A stretch of DNA of 64,000 bases from Bog-473 sp963704355 (GTDB lineage Bacteria; Actinomycetota; Acidimicrobiia; Acidimicrobiales; RAAP-2): NCBI GenBank assembly GCA_963704355.1, contig OY969891.1, forward strand, positions 1,302,001-1,366,000. The letters are read 5' to 3'. Position numbers and translations under genes: made by a program. This document shows positions 31,677 through 40,157 of the stretch, one piece after another. The notes beneath the pieces are model-generated. The model saw only the letters and a program-made list of their open reading frames with translations. It had not been told where the DNA came from and did not search any database. The stretch's first letter is position 1. Every line of letters starts with the position of its first letter.

Positions 31677-34004
31677 TCAGCCCACGATCTCGCGGACCCG
31701 GCCGTCCCACAAGGTCCCCACGAAGACGTCCCCGTTCGGATCGGCCGCGACCGCCATCGGCTGGTAGAGCGTGGCCGCCGTCGCCGGCCCACCGTCGCCG
31801 CCGTATCCGTTGTGCCCGACGCCCGCGATGGTGGACACGGTCTCGGTGGACAGGACCACCTTCTGGACGATGTAGTTCGTCTGCCCGGAGAGGTAGACGT
31901 CGCCCGACCCGTCGAGCGCGACGGACTGGTCGCCCGGGTCGACGCCGGGGATCGTCGTGACCGTGTCGTTCGAGAGGGTCACCTTTTCGAGCCCGTTGTT
32001 CGTCACGTACAGGTGGCCGGCGTCGTCGACTGCGACGCCGCCCGGGCCTGACGGCAAGCCGGTGGCGACGGTCGAGATGTTGCCCGATGCCGAGGCCTCC
32101 CGGACCGCCGAATTGATCGAGTCGTAGATGAACAGGTCGCCTGCGCCGTCCACCGCGACCGCCGTTGGCTGATTCAGCTCGGCCAAGGTGGCGCGCCCAC
32201 CGTCGCCCGAGGACCCGGCCTTCCCGTCGCCGGCGACCGTGGTGATGTCGCCCGTGGCGGCGCTGATCTCGCGCACGCGGTTGTTGCCGAGGTCGGCGAC
32301 GAAGACGTCGCCCGCCTTGTCCACGGCCAGCCCTTCCGGCGAGTTGAGCTCGGCCGCCCCGGCCGGCCCGCCGTCCCCGCCGAAGCCCGTCTTGCCATTC
32401 CCGGCGATCGTCGTGATCACCCCGGTGGCCGCGTTGACCTGGCGCACCCGGGCCGAGAAGTAGTCGCTCAGGTAGACGTCGCCCGCGGCGTCCACTGCCA
32501 GCCCGCACGCGCAGCTGGTGCGCGCTTCGGTGGCGGCATAGGCGTCGCCTCCGTACTTGGGTTCGGTCCCGCCGACGAGGGTCGAGATCGTCCCGCTGGC
32601 AGCGCTTGCCTCGCGGACGTTGTTGAAACCCTGGGTGTCGAAGTCGAAGGCCGAGACGAACAGGTCCCTGGCGGCATCGACGGCCACCCCCGATGTGGTG
32701 GACAGCTTGGCGGCTCGGGCCGGTCCACCATCCCCCGCGTCGCCGTACTTCCCACTGCCCACCACGGTGCTGATGATGCCCGCCGGTGTGACCTTGCGAA
32801 TGACCGCATTGTTGCTGTCGGCGATGTAGAGGTTCCGGTGAGCGTCGAGTGCGATGCCCAAGGGGAGACAGAGCGCGGCGCTGGTGGCCGGTCCGCCGTT
32901 CCCGGTGTCGCCGCAGTCCGGGCCGTTGCCGGCCACGGTCGTGATGACGTGGCTGGCCGCGGCGACCTCCCGCACGCGGTTGTTGTGGTAGTCGGAGAGG
33001 TAGAGGTCGCCCGCACCGTCCACGGCGAGATAGGTCTGCCCGCTCAGCTCGGCCGATGTCGCCGGACCCCCGTCGCCGGCGAAGCCGCAGATGTGATCTC
33101 CCACCACGGTCGAGATGGTGCGGGTCGCCGCCGCGACCTCGCGGACGACGCAGTTGTTGGCGTCCCCGATGTAGAGGTTGCCCTGGTGGTCCACCGCCAC
33201 ACTGATCGGGCCGTTCAACTCGGCCGCCGTGGCGGGACCGCCGTCTCCCGCAGCACCGGCCGTCCCGTCGCCCGCCACCGTCTTGATGATGTGGGTGGAC
33301 CCGACGACCTCGCGCACCCGGTCGTTGGCGTAGTCGGCGATGTACACGTTGCCCCTGCCGTCGACCGCCACGCCGGTGGGGTCGTTGAGCTCGGCACCCA
33401 GCGCCTTGCCGCCGTCCCCGCCGTAACCCGCGTTCGGCGTCGACGGCGTGGCCACCTGGGGCACGCCCGCCACGGTGGTGATGACCCCGCTGGCATGGCC
33501 GATCCGGCGCACGATGTTCGCGGGCGCGTCGGCCACGTACACATCGCCGGCCGCATCGGTGGAGACGCCGGTGGGCTGGGTCACGACCGCCTGCCGGCTG
33601 GGTTCGCCGTCAGCCGCCCCCGGCGACCGTGGCGATCTCGCCGACCCTGACGGCCCGATATCTCGCCGTCGCCGTGCCCACGCCGATGGTGCTGGTGGTC
33701 CCGGAGCGCGCCCCGCGTTGTAGGCGCACGCGATCGTCCCGTCGGTGGCCACGGTGGCCGAGCACACCTGCTTCGCGGTCTGCTCATTGACGACCTGCAC
33801 GGACTGCCCGGAGGTGAACCCCGTGCCGGTGACTGTCACGGCGCCGGCGGCGGTGCCGAGCGGCGGCTCCACCGTGACGGAGGGCTCGGCGGCTGACGCC
33901 GCCGGCGTGTCGCCCCCAGCAACCTCGAACCCCGCGACGGATGCCAAGACCGCGGCTGCGGCCAGCACCGAGTGTCCGAGCCCGCGGCCCCTTACGTTTG
34001 GCAT
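31677..34004 (-). CDS. Exported NHL-repeat beta-propeller protein with N-terminal TIG domain
   Basis: A 775-residue protein with a signal peptide (about 1-39, ending near ASA), one TIG-like module, then about 11 NHL repeats. Each repeat has the form GPATAAELNGPISVAVD, LYIGDANN, REV and ISTVVG. Such proteins are secreted propellers that bind glycans or proteins. Between about 33621 and 33712 the frame gives an Arg/Pro-rich nonsense stretch, while a neighbouring frame gives a natural continuation ending IATVAGGG, the hallmark of an NHL repeat. So two compensating single-base shifts, at CCCC and CCCCC runs, appear to flank this segment. The open frame is preserved overall. Confidence 0.85.
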   Translation of the reverse strand: MPNVRGRGLGHSVLAAAAVLASVAGFEVAGGDTPAASAAEPSVTVEPPLGTAAGAVTVTGTGFTSGQSVQVVNEQTAKQVCSATVATDGTIACAYNAGRAPGPPAPSAWARRRRDIGPSGSARSPRSPGAADGEPSRQAVVTQPTGVSTDAAGDVYVADAPANIVRRIGHASGVITTVAGVPQVATPSTPNAGYGGDGGKALGAELNDPTGVAVDGRGNVYIADYANDRVREVVGSTHIIKTVAGDGTAGAAGDGGPATAAELNGPISVAVDHQGNLYIGDANNCVVREVAAATRTISTVVGDHICGFAGDGGPATSAELSGQTYLAVDGAGDLYLSDYHNNRVREVAAASHVITTVAGNGPDCGDTGNGGPATSAALCLPLGIALDAHRNLYIADSNNAVIRKVTPAGIISTVVGSGKYGDAGDGGPARAAKLSTTSGVAVDAARDLFVSAFDFDTQGFNNVREASAASGTISTLVGGTEPKYGGDAYAATEARTSCACGLAVDAAGDVYLSDYFSARVRQVNAATGVITTIAGNGKTGFGGDGGPAGAAELNSPEGLAVDKAGDVFVADLGNNRVREISAATGDITTVAGDGKAGSSGDGGRATLAELNQPTAVAVDGAGDLFIYDSINSAVREASASGNISTVATGLPSGPGGVAVDDAGHLYVTNNGLEKVTLSNDTVTTIPGVDPGDQSVALDGSGDVYLSGQTNYIVQKVVLSTETVSTIAGVGHNGYGGDGGPATAATLYQPMAVAADPNGDVFVGTLWDGRVREIVG

Positions 34005-34076
34005 CTCTGTCCTCCCGTTTCGGGAACGCGTCGAAGAAAGCGGACCTTTGCCTCAGCCGATCCGTGATTGCAGGCT

Positions 34077-35699
34077 CTAGCCGGCGTCGAGCTGGCCGTC
34101 TCGGCTCTGGCCCAGACCCCATTTCCGGTTGGCCAGGCCGCGCGCGTTGGCGGGGTAGAGCACGACCCGATCGCGGCCGGCCCGCTTGGCGTCGTACATG
34201 GCGTTGTCGGCGTCGCGGAGCAACAGGGCCGGGGCGTCGCTCGCATCGGTGGTGACCACGACGCCGACGCTGGAGGTGACCACCAACTGCGCGCCACCGA
34301 ATTCGATCGGCGCGCTCAGGCCCTTGCGGATGCGCTCGGCCATGTCGAGGGCGTCGTCCTCACGGTCGACCTCGGCGAACGCGACGAATTCGTCGCCCCC
34401 GAAACGCGCCACCAGGTCGACGCCCCGCGTCATGGCAGCGAGGCGATCGGCCATCTCGCGCAGCACGACGTCACCGGCCGCATGGTCGGCCCGGTCGTTC
34501 ACCAGCTTGAAGCGGTCGAGGTCGATGAACATGACCGCGAGCGAGGCGCTGCGCCGGCCGACGCGGGAGAGAGCCTCGGCGAGGCGCTCCATGAACAGGG
34601 TGCGGTTGGCCAGGCCGGTCAGGGCGTCGTGTGACGCCTGGAACGCCACCTGCTCCGCCATCTCGCACCGTTCGATCGCGAGCCCCACCATGCTGGCGAG
34701 CTGGTCCAGCTTGTGCAGCTCCTCGCTGCCGAAATACGGCAGGTAGGCGCTGATCTCCACCGCCAGTTCGTGCGTGGCTCCGCTGGCGGTCCGCACCGTG
34801 ATGCGGCGCTTCTGCTCCTCGTGGTCCTCGGCTCCCCACTCGTCGGCTCCGTCCTCGTCGGCGCCTTGGCTCGTAGCCCAGGCGGGGTAACGCGCCACGA
34901 CGGTGCCGTCTCGTGCCAGCAAGGCCGCGTTGGAGGCGCCAACCAACGCGCAGACGTGGGGGAGGAGGTGCTCGCCGACCTCCTTGGAGTCCCCGGCGGA
35001 CACCAGTTGTCGAACGGCCTCTTTGAAGGCGGCGTCCTCCTTGCGGCTCAAGAAGACACGGACGAACGAGGGGAGGACCAATGCGACGAGGAACAGGAGT
35101 CCCATGACCACGGTGAGGAGCTCCGTGAGCAGGGTGGTCGTCGTCCCGTGCAACGCCAGCGCGGCGACCACGACCTGGACCTCGAGCCCCGCCACGGCCA
35201 CCGCGAGCAGGCGCATGCGCAGTGCCGCGATGGGTGGCTCGCCGATGCCGGCCTTGAACAAGCGGACGACCACGTAGCTGAACAAGAACCCGAAGGACGC
35301 CGCGAAGGCCACGCGGTAGGCGATGTAGAAGGGCGGCGGCGCCGCACCCGGCTGCGGCAAGTAGCCGAGCGAGTACGTGAACGCGATGATCCCGACGGTC
35401 ACCAGGGCCGCCACCGCGCGCACGGGAAGGCTGGGCCGGCGGAACGAGGCGGCAAAGCGGAAGAGGCAGTACGGCGTCAACAAGAGGAGCGCGATCAGCG
35501 ACTTGGCCACGTACTCGTGGGACACGATGCTCGGGTCGATCTTCACGACGAGCGACAGCCCGCCGAGGATCGCAAACGTCAGCGCGACCCAGCCGGCACC
35601 GCGGATGCGGTATCGAATCCACTGCAAGGTCGTCAGCGCAGCCAACGCGACGAACTCGACCAGGGAAACGTTGGCCAGGACTTGAATCCAGTGCTCCAC
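34077..35699 (-). CDS. Membrane GGDEF diguanylate cyclase
   Basis: About 540 residues: seven or so N-terminal membrane helices (first about VSLVEFVALAALTTLQW), a GAF-like domain with Ser/Asp-rich insert, then a GGDEF domain with the intact active site FGGDEFVAF and the MFIDLDRFKLVND motif. It makes cyclic di-GMP. I cannot see a canonical RxxD inhibitory site with confidence. The start is ambiguous: GTG 35699 begins just before the first helix, while the frame also allows GTG 35786. No EAL domain is present. Confidence 0.88.
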   Translation of the reverse strand: MEHWIQVLANVSLVEFVALAALTTLQWIRYRIRGAGWVALTFAILGGLSLVVKIDPSIVSHEYVAKSLIALLLLTPYCLFRFAASFRRPSLPVRAVAALVTVGIIAFTYSLGYLPQPGAAPPPFYIAYRVAFAASFGFLFSYVVVRLFKAGIGEPPIAALRMRLLAVAVAGLEVQVVVAALALHGTTTTLLTELLTVVMGLLFLVALVLPSFVRVFLSRKEDAAFKEAVRQLVSAGDSKEVGEHLLPHVCALVGASNAALLARDGTVVARYPAWATSQGADEDGADEWGAEDHEEQKRRITVRTASGATHELAVEISAYLPYFGSEELHKLDQLASMVGLAIERCEMAEQVAFQASHDALTGLANRTLFMERLAEALSRVGRRSASLAVMFIDLDRFKLVNDRADHAAGDVVLREMADRLAAMTRGVDLVARFGGDEFVAFAEVDREDDALDMAERIRKGLSAPIEFGGAQLVVTSSVGVVVTTDASDAPALLLRDADNAMYDAKRAGRDRVVLYPANARGLANRKWGLGQSRDGQLDAG

Positions 35700-35786
35700 C
35701 CCTACGGTCCCCTCCTCCACCGCGTCGCCAAGTGCCGCGATGGTCCCTCCATCCCGGACTTCCCCAACCCGAGACTCCGGTTGCAC

Positions 35787-36110
35787 TCTAGTCCTCGGGG
35801 GTCCTCCGCCAAAATGATTTGCCCCTCATTTCGCTGAATGTGCGCAAGTTTCCTCTCATTTTTCGCACATGATGCCGAATTTGGGCAACGAGTGCCGAGC
35901 GAACGCACCCCCCTTTGGGGGTGCCTGGACACCCTCGAACGCGGGGTGCACCCGGACACCCGCGCCTCGTGGAGCACGGGACGGCCCGGCGCGAGACGTA
36001 CGACAAAATCCGCCGCAGCGTGGTCCTCGCGTCGCGTCCTTCGGGGGCCCGGCCCGGCCCGGCCGGCGGACCCGTCGGTAGTGTGACCCGGGACAGCGGG
36101 AGGTGAAATA
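35787..36110. other. Intergenic region with several inverted repeats between divergent genes
   Basis: A 324-bp AT-richer stretch without a convincing gene. It contains GCACCCCC-CTTT-GGGGGTGC (35905-35924), a perfect 8-bp stem with a 4-base loop. It also has the palindrome GGGTGCACCC (35944-35953) and an ATGTGCG/CGCACAT pair (35838-35870, 19-bp loop). Between divergent genes the first hairpin cannot be a terminator for either; it may be a regulatory element or non-coding RNA stem. Confidence 0.5.
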
Positions 36111-36461
36111 GTGCCGGACTGGGCACGACCGGTGGTGCACTGGGAGATCGAGGCGAGGGACCCCGAGAAACAGCGGGCCTTCTACGCCGACCTCTTCAAT
36201 TGGAAGATCGGCGACGGCTTCATCATGGAAATCCCAGCCGGCATCGGCGGGCCGGAGCCCGGGCCGTCCGGTCATATCCGCGGCAGCGAGCGCTCCGGAG
36301 TGACGCTCTACGTGCAGGTGGCCAACCTGCGCGCCTCGCTCGACAAGTCCGTCGCCCTCGGGGCGACGATCGTGGCGGAACCGTTCGACGTCCCGAACGG
36401 ACCCACCTTGGCGGGCATCACCGACCCGGAGGGAAACCCGCTCATGCTCGTGCAGGCCTGA
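36111..36461 (+). CDS. VOC-superfamily (glyoxalase/bleomycin-resistance-like) protein
   Basis: A 116-residue VOC protein, with HWEIEARDPEKQRAFYADLFNW at the start and GITDPEGNPLMLVQ at the end, as usual for the fold. The first metal His is present (VVHWEIE) and no second acid is certain. Members act as small dioxygenases, isomerases or binding proteins. A ribosome site (GGGAGG) precedes the GTG start. It begins a three-gene set ending in an enoyl-CoA hydratase. Confidence 0.83.
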   Translation: MPDWARPVVHWEIEARDPEKQRAFYADLFNWKIGDGFIMEIPAGIGGPEPGPSGHIRGSERSGVTLYVQVANLRASLDKSVALGATIVAEPFDVPNGPTLAGITDPEGNPLMLVQA

Positions 36462-36464
36462 GCC

Positions 36465-36755
36465 GTGTCGACAGTTGAGATCACGACCTTCCGGCTCGCC
36501 GAGGGCGTCACCGACCAGTCGTTCCTGGCGCTCGACAAGCGCGTGCAGACCGAGCTGATCCCCCATCAACCTGGGTTCCTGAGACGAACGACGGCGCGGC
36601 ACGGCGACGACTGGTTGGTGGTCACGCTTTGGGCCAGCGACGCTGACGCGGCCGCCTTTCAGCGGGCGGCCGACGGCACCGAACTCCAGGCCGCGTTCGA
36701 ACAAAGCGTCGAAGCCGGGAGCCTGCACCTCACGCGCTACGAGACGCTCGACTGA
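36465..36755 (+). CDS. Dimeric alpha-beta-barrel (antibiotic biosynthesis monooxygenase-like) protein
   Basis: A 96-residue stand-alone ABM-like fold: VEITTFRLAEGVTDQSFLALDKRVQ, then LIPHQPGFLRRTTAR and WLVVTLWASDADAAAFQRAA. Members are small monooxygenases or binding proteins for aromatic ligands, with function not predictable from sequence. Start GTG 36465, three bases after the VOC stop. Likely co-transcribed with its neighbours. Confidence 0.75.
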   Translation: MSTVEITTFRLAEGVTDQSFLALDKRVQTELIPHQPGFLRRTTARHGDDWLVVTLWASDADAAAFQRAADGTELQAAFEQSVEAGSLHLTRYETLD

Positions 36756-36756
36756 G

Positions 36757-37593
36757 GTGGAGCTCGCGGACCTGAAGGTCACCCGCTACGGCGTGCGTGA
36801 CCGGGTCGCCACGGTGACCCTCGACCGCCCCGAACGGCTCAACGCCTGGACCGGGCGTATGCACGCCGAGTACCGGGCGCTGTTGGCGCGTGCCGCGGAC
36901 GACCCCGGCGTCCGGGTGATCGTGGTGACCGGAGCGGGGCGGGGATTCTGCGCCGGCGCGGACGCGCAGGCGCTCGAGGGCCACGTGGAGCGGGGCGGGT
37001 ACGACGCCGGGCTCGGGGACGACGTCGCCACGCCGGGCTACGGCGTGCGCCCGGAGTTCGACGCCGACTTCGCCTACCAATTCGGGATCCCCAAGCCGAT
37101 CATCGCGGCCATCAACGGCCCGGCGGCGGGCGTCGGGTTCGTCCTGGCGTGCTACTGCGACCTGCGGTTCGCGGCGCGAGAGGCCAAGCTCACCACGTCC
37201 CACGGCCGGCTCGGCCTACCGGCGGAGTACGGGCTGTCGTGGTTGCTGCCGCGCCTCGTCGGGGTGACGCGTGCCGCCGACGTCCTGCTGTCGAGCCGGG
37301 TCGTGCTGGGCGAGGAGGCAGAACAGTTGGGTCTCGTGAACCGGGCCGTTCCGCTTGAGGAACTGCTCCCATTCACGTACGAGTACGCGGGCCGCCTCGC
37401 CACCGAGATCGCGCCCTCGTCGCTGGCTGCCACCAAGCTCCAGCTCTACTCCGACCTCCACGGCGACGCGGCCTCGTCGGTGAACGACGCGGGGACTCGC
37501 ATGGCCGGGATGATGCAGGGTGCCGATTTCGCGGAGGGCGTGGCCGCACTGGTCGAGAAGCGCCCGCCGAAGTTTCCCGACCCGCCCGCCTGA
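36757..37593 (+). CDS. Enoyl-CoA hydratase/isomerase family protein
   Basis: A 278-residue crotonase-fold protein. The oxyanion-hole segment GRGFCAGADAQAL and second one INGPAAGVGFVLACYCDLRF are present; the catalytic Glu pair expected in hydratases is seen as E in the GLPAEYGLSW region. Acts on acyl-CoA thioesters. Start GTG 36757, one base after the preceding stop, so translation is coupled. Confidence 0.9.
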   Translation: MELADLKVTRYGVRDRVATVTLDRPERLNAWTGRMHAEYRALLARAADDPGVRVIVVTGAGRGFCAGADAQALEGHVERGGYDAGLGDDVATPGYGVRPEFDADFAYQFGIPKPIIAAINGPAAGVGFVLACYCDLRFAAREAKLTTSHGRLGLPAEYGLSWLLPRLVGVTRAADVLLSSRVVLGEEAEQLGLVNRAVPLEELLPFTYEYAGRLATEIAPSSLAATKLQLYSDLHGDAASSVNDAGTRMAGMMQGADFAEGVAALVEKRPPKFPDPPA

Positions 37594-37645
37594 CGAAGCG
37601 TGAGCGCTGGCGCTGGCGCCTCCGTGTGGCGCGCGTCCCGCCGAT

Positions 37646-38851
37646 TCAGCCGTCGATGCCGGCGGGCAGTTTGGCCGGGTCCCAGCCGAGGAGCGCGACG
37701 GCCTGGCGGAACGCGAAGCGGTCGGTCATGCCGGCCACGTAGGTGACGGCGGCCCGCACGGCATCCTCACTGCCCGCGACCACGTCGGTCGTCTCCGAGG
37801 TGTCGGGGCGCCCCTCCGACATCGTCCCGGGGTGCTCGGTGATGAGATGCGGTCGGTCCGAGAAGTGCTCGACCAGTGCCCGCAGCACTGCGACGACCGC
37901 CTCCCCTTGGCGCAACGACGCCTCGCGCAGGTAGATGCGCCCGTAGTTACAGGCTCTGAACGCGGCCAGCGCCTCGGCCTCTTCCTCCTCCATACCGACC
38001 TGGCCGGTGCGCAGCGTGGCGGAAGTGACGCCGGCGATGAATGCGCCGAGCTGTGCGCTGCGGCGGCCTCCGCACAGTGAGCGGACGGCGGCGGGCAGCT
38101 GGCGCGCGGCGACGACACCGGCCAGGACGGCGTCCTCCCAGTCGTGGCACACGTAGGCGATCCGGTCGGCCCAGCTGACCACCTCACCCTCTGGAGTCGA
38201 CGGAGCAGGCCGCGACCAGCTGTGGTTGGCGACGCCGTCGACCGTCTCGGCGCACAGGTTCAGCGGGGCGAGCGAGACGCGGGCGCCCCACGGCGCGTGG
38301 TCAAAGCCCTCCTTCACGTAAGGATCGAGCGCGTCCTCGCTGGCGTGCCCACCCGGGCCGTGCCCGCAGTCGTGCCCGAGGGCGATCGCCTCGGTGAGAG
38401 CCACGTTCAGGCGGCAGGCCCGGGCGATGGCGGTGGCGACCTGCGCCACCTCGAGCGCGTGGGTCAGACGGGTGCGCTGGTGGTCCTCGGGGTAGACGAA
38501 CACCTGGGTCTTGCCGGCGAGCCGCCGGAACGCGGTGGCATGCAGGATGCGGTCACGGTCGCGCTCGAAGCAGGTGCGCCACGGGTCGGGCTCCTCGGGC
38601 CGGGCGCGGTCGCCCGCGCCGCGGGCGCGGGTGGCTCCCGGCGCGAGCAGCGTCTCTTCGAGCTCCTGGCGGTGGGTGCGGCCGAACGGCACGGAGGGAT
38701 CGGGGTGGTCTGCCGGCGCCGCTCCGGCTTCTGGCCCGATGCGGGCGTGCGAGTCGGCGTGCGCCAGCCGGACAGGCCCCGAGTAGCCCGCCATCGTGGC
38801 TGCCCAGCGGACACTGCGCTCCGATTCGCCTTCGCTCGGCGTGGCGCTCAT
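37646..38851 (-). CDS. Deoxyguanosinetriphosphate triphosphohydrolase-like HD protein
   Basis: A 401-residue HD-domain protein. The metal motif begins with the RLTHALEVAQ His, then LGHDCGHGPGGHASE (HD pair) and a late ADRIAYVCHDWEDAV Asp. RRLAGKTQVFVYPEDHQRTR is the dGTPase signature. It hydrolyses dNTPs to nucleosides and PPPi, shaping the dNTP pool. A charged N-terminal extension of about 70 residues precedes the domain. Stands alone between the enoyl-CoA hydratase and DUF3107 genes. Confidence 0.9.
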   Translation of the reverse strand: MSATPSEGESERSVRWAATMAGYSGPVRLAHADSHARIGPEAGAAPADHPDPSVPFGRTHRQELEETLLAPGATRARGAGDRARPEEPDPWRTCFERDRDRILHATAFRRLAGKTQVFVYPEDHQRTRLTHALEVAQVATAIARACRLNVALTEAIALGHDCGHGPGGHASEDALDPYVKEGFDHAPWGARVSLAPLNLCAETVDGVANHSWSRPAPSTPEGEVVSWADRIAYVCHDWEDAVLAGVVAARQLPAAVRSLCGGRRSAQLGAFIAGVTSATLRTGQVGMEEEEAEALAAFRACNYGRIYLREASLRQGEAVVAVLRALVEHFSDRPHLITEHPGTMSEGRPDTSETTDVVAGSEDAVRAAVTYVAGMTDRFAFRQAVALLGWDPAKLPAGIDG

Positions 38852-38930
38852 GCCATGAAGTCTGCCGCGTGGCAGTAACGTCCAGTTGGCCAGAGGACCC
38901 CCGACTGGTCAGCGAGAGGAGTGACACCAG

Positions 38931-39167
38931 GTGGACGTGCGCATCGGCATCACCCACACCCCCAAGGAGCTCGAGGTGGAGATGCCCGAGGACATGGACC
39001 GCGACGCGATGGTCGCCGACATCGAGAAGCTGCTCAAGACCGGTGACGGCGTGCTCTGGCTGACCGATCGCAAGGGGCGCCGCGTCGGCGTCCCGGTCGT
39101 CAAGGTCGCCTACGTCGAGGTCGGGGCGCCCACGTCGGAGCGCCGCGTCGGGTTCGGCGCTCCCTGA
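38931..39167 (+). CDS. DUF3107 small protein
   Basis: A 78-residue protein matching the actinobacterial DUF3107 family: VRIGITHTPKELEVEMPEDMDRDAMVADIEKLL, then GVLWLTDRKGRRVGVPVVKVAYVEVG. Function unknown. It precedes two ArsA-like ATPases, the usual genomic setting for this family in actinobacteria. GTG start at 38931 with AGGAG upstream. Confidence 0.88.
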   Translation: MDVRIGITHTPKELEVEMPEDMDRDAMVADIEKLLKTGDGVLWLTDRKGRRVGVPVVKVAYVEVGAPTSERRVGFGAP

Positions 39168-39200
39168 GGTCGTCGTGACGTCGGGGCGGGCACGGGGTCG

Positions 39201-40157
39201 GTGACGGCAGCGCCCGACCTGCTCGACCTGAAACTGGTCTTCGTCACCGGGAAGGGCGGCGTCGGGAAGACCACGGTCGCGGCGGGTCTGTCCCAGCTCG
39301 CGGCGGAGCACGGCAAGCGGGTGCTGGTGTGCGAGGTCGACGCCAAGGGCGACGTGACGTCGCTCTTCGAGGCGCCGGCCACCGACTTCACGCCGCGCGA
39401 GATCGCCCCGGGGATCTGGTCGATGTCGATGGACACCGAGGCGTCGCTGCGCGAGTACCTCAAACTGCACCTTCGCATCCCGGTGGTCGGGCGCATCGGC
39501 CCGCTGGCCAAGGCCTTCGACTTCGTGGCGACGGCGGCGCCGGGCGTCCGCGAGATCCTCACCGTGGGCAAACTCTGCTGGGAGGTGCGCGAGGCGCACT
39601 ACGACCTCGTCGTCGTCGACGCCCCGGCCACCGGCCACATCATCGGCCAGTTGGCGGCTCCCCAGGCCATCAACGACCTGGTCAAGGTCGGGCTCATCCG
39701 CAGTCAGACCGACTGGATGCTCGACATCCTCTCGGACCCACGCCAGACGGGGCTCGTGGCCGTCTGCACGCCCGAGGAGATGCCGGTCAACGAGACGCTC
39801 GAGCTGGTCACCCGCGTGCGCGAGGAGACGACGGTGCGCATGTCGGCCGTGGTCGTCAACCGCGTCCTCCCCGAGCTCTTCGCGCAACGCGAGGAGGAGG
39901 TCTTCGAACAGCTGCGCCAGCCCGAGATGGAACGGGTGCTCTCGGAACGGGCCGGGGGGACCGTGACGCCGGTCCTCGAGGCGGCCCGGCTCGCCGTCAC
40001 CCTGCGGAGGACGCGCTCGGCCCACATGCAGCGGCTGCAAGCCGGGCTGCCCGAGGGGCTGCCGGTCCTCCTGTTGCCCTACCTGTTCGCCCGCAGCTTC
40101 GGCGCCCGCACCACCCGCCAGGTGGCCCACGCTCTCGGCGAGGAGCTCGGGCTGTGA
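39201..40157 (+). CDS. ArsA-type (GET3-like) P-loop ATPase, first of pair
   Basis: A 318-residue ATPase with deviant Walker A GKGGVGKT at 17-24 and a VVVDAPATGH switch II. It lacks the arsenite-binding Cys residues of ArsA, so a role in arsenic export is unlikely. Two adjacent paralogues are standard in actinobacteria and may form a heterodimer acting on a membrane or protein client; this is unproven. GTG start; overlaps the next gene (GTGA). Confidence 0.88.
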   Translation: MTAAPDLLDLKLVFVTGKGGVGKTTVAAGLSQLAAEHGKRVLVCEVDAKGDVTSLFEAPATDFTPREIAPGIWSMSMDTEASLREYLKLHLRIPVVGRIGPLAKAFDFVATAAPGVREILTVGKLCWEVREAHYDLVVVDAPATGHIIGQLAAPQAINDLVKVGLIRSQTDWMLDILSDPRQTGLVAVCTPEEMPVNETLELVTRVREETTVRMSAVVVNRVLPELFAQREEEVFEQLRQPEMERVLSERAGGTVTPVLEAARLAVTLRRTRSAHMQRLQAGLPEGLPVLLLPYLFARSFGARTTRQVAHALGEELGL

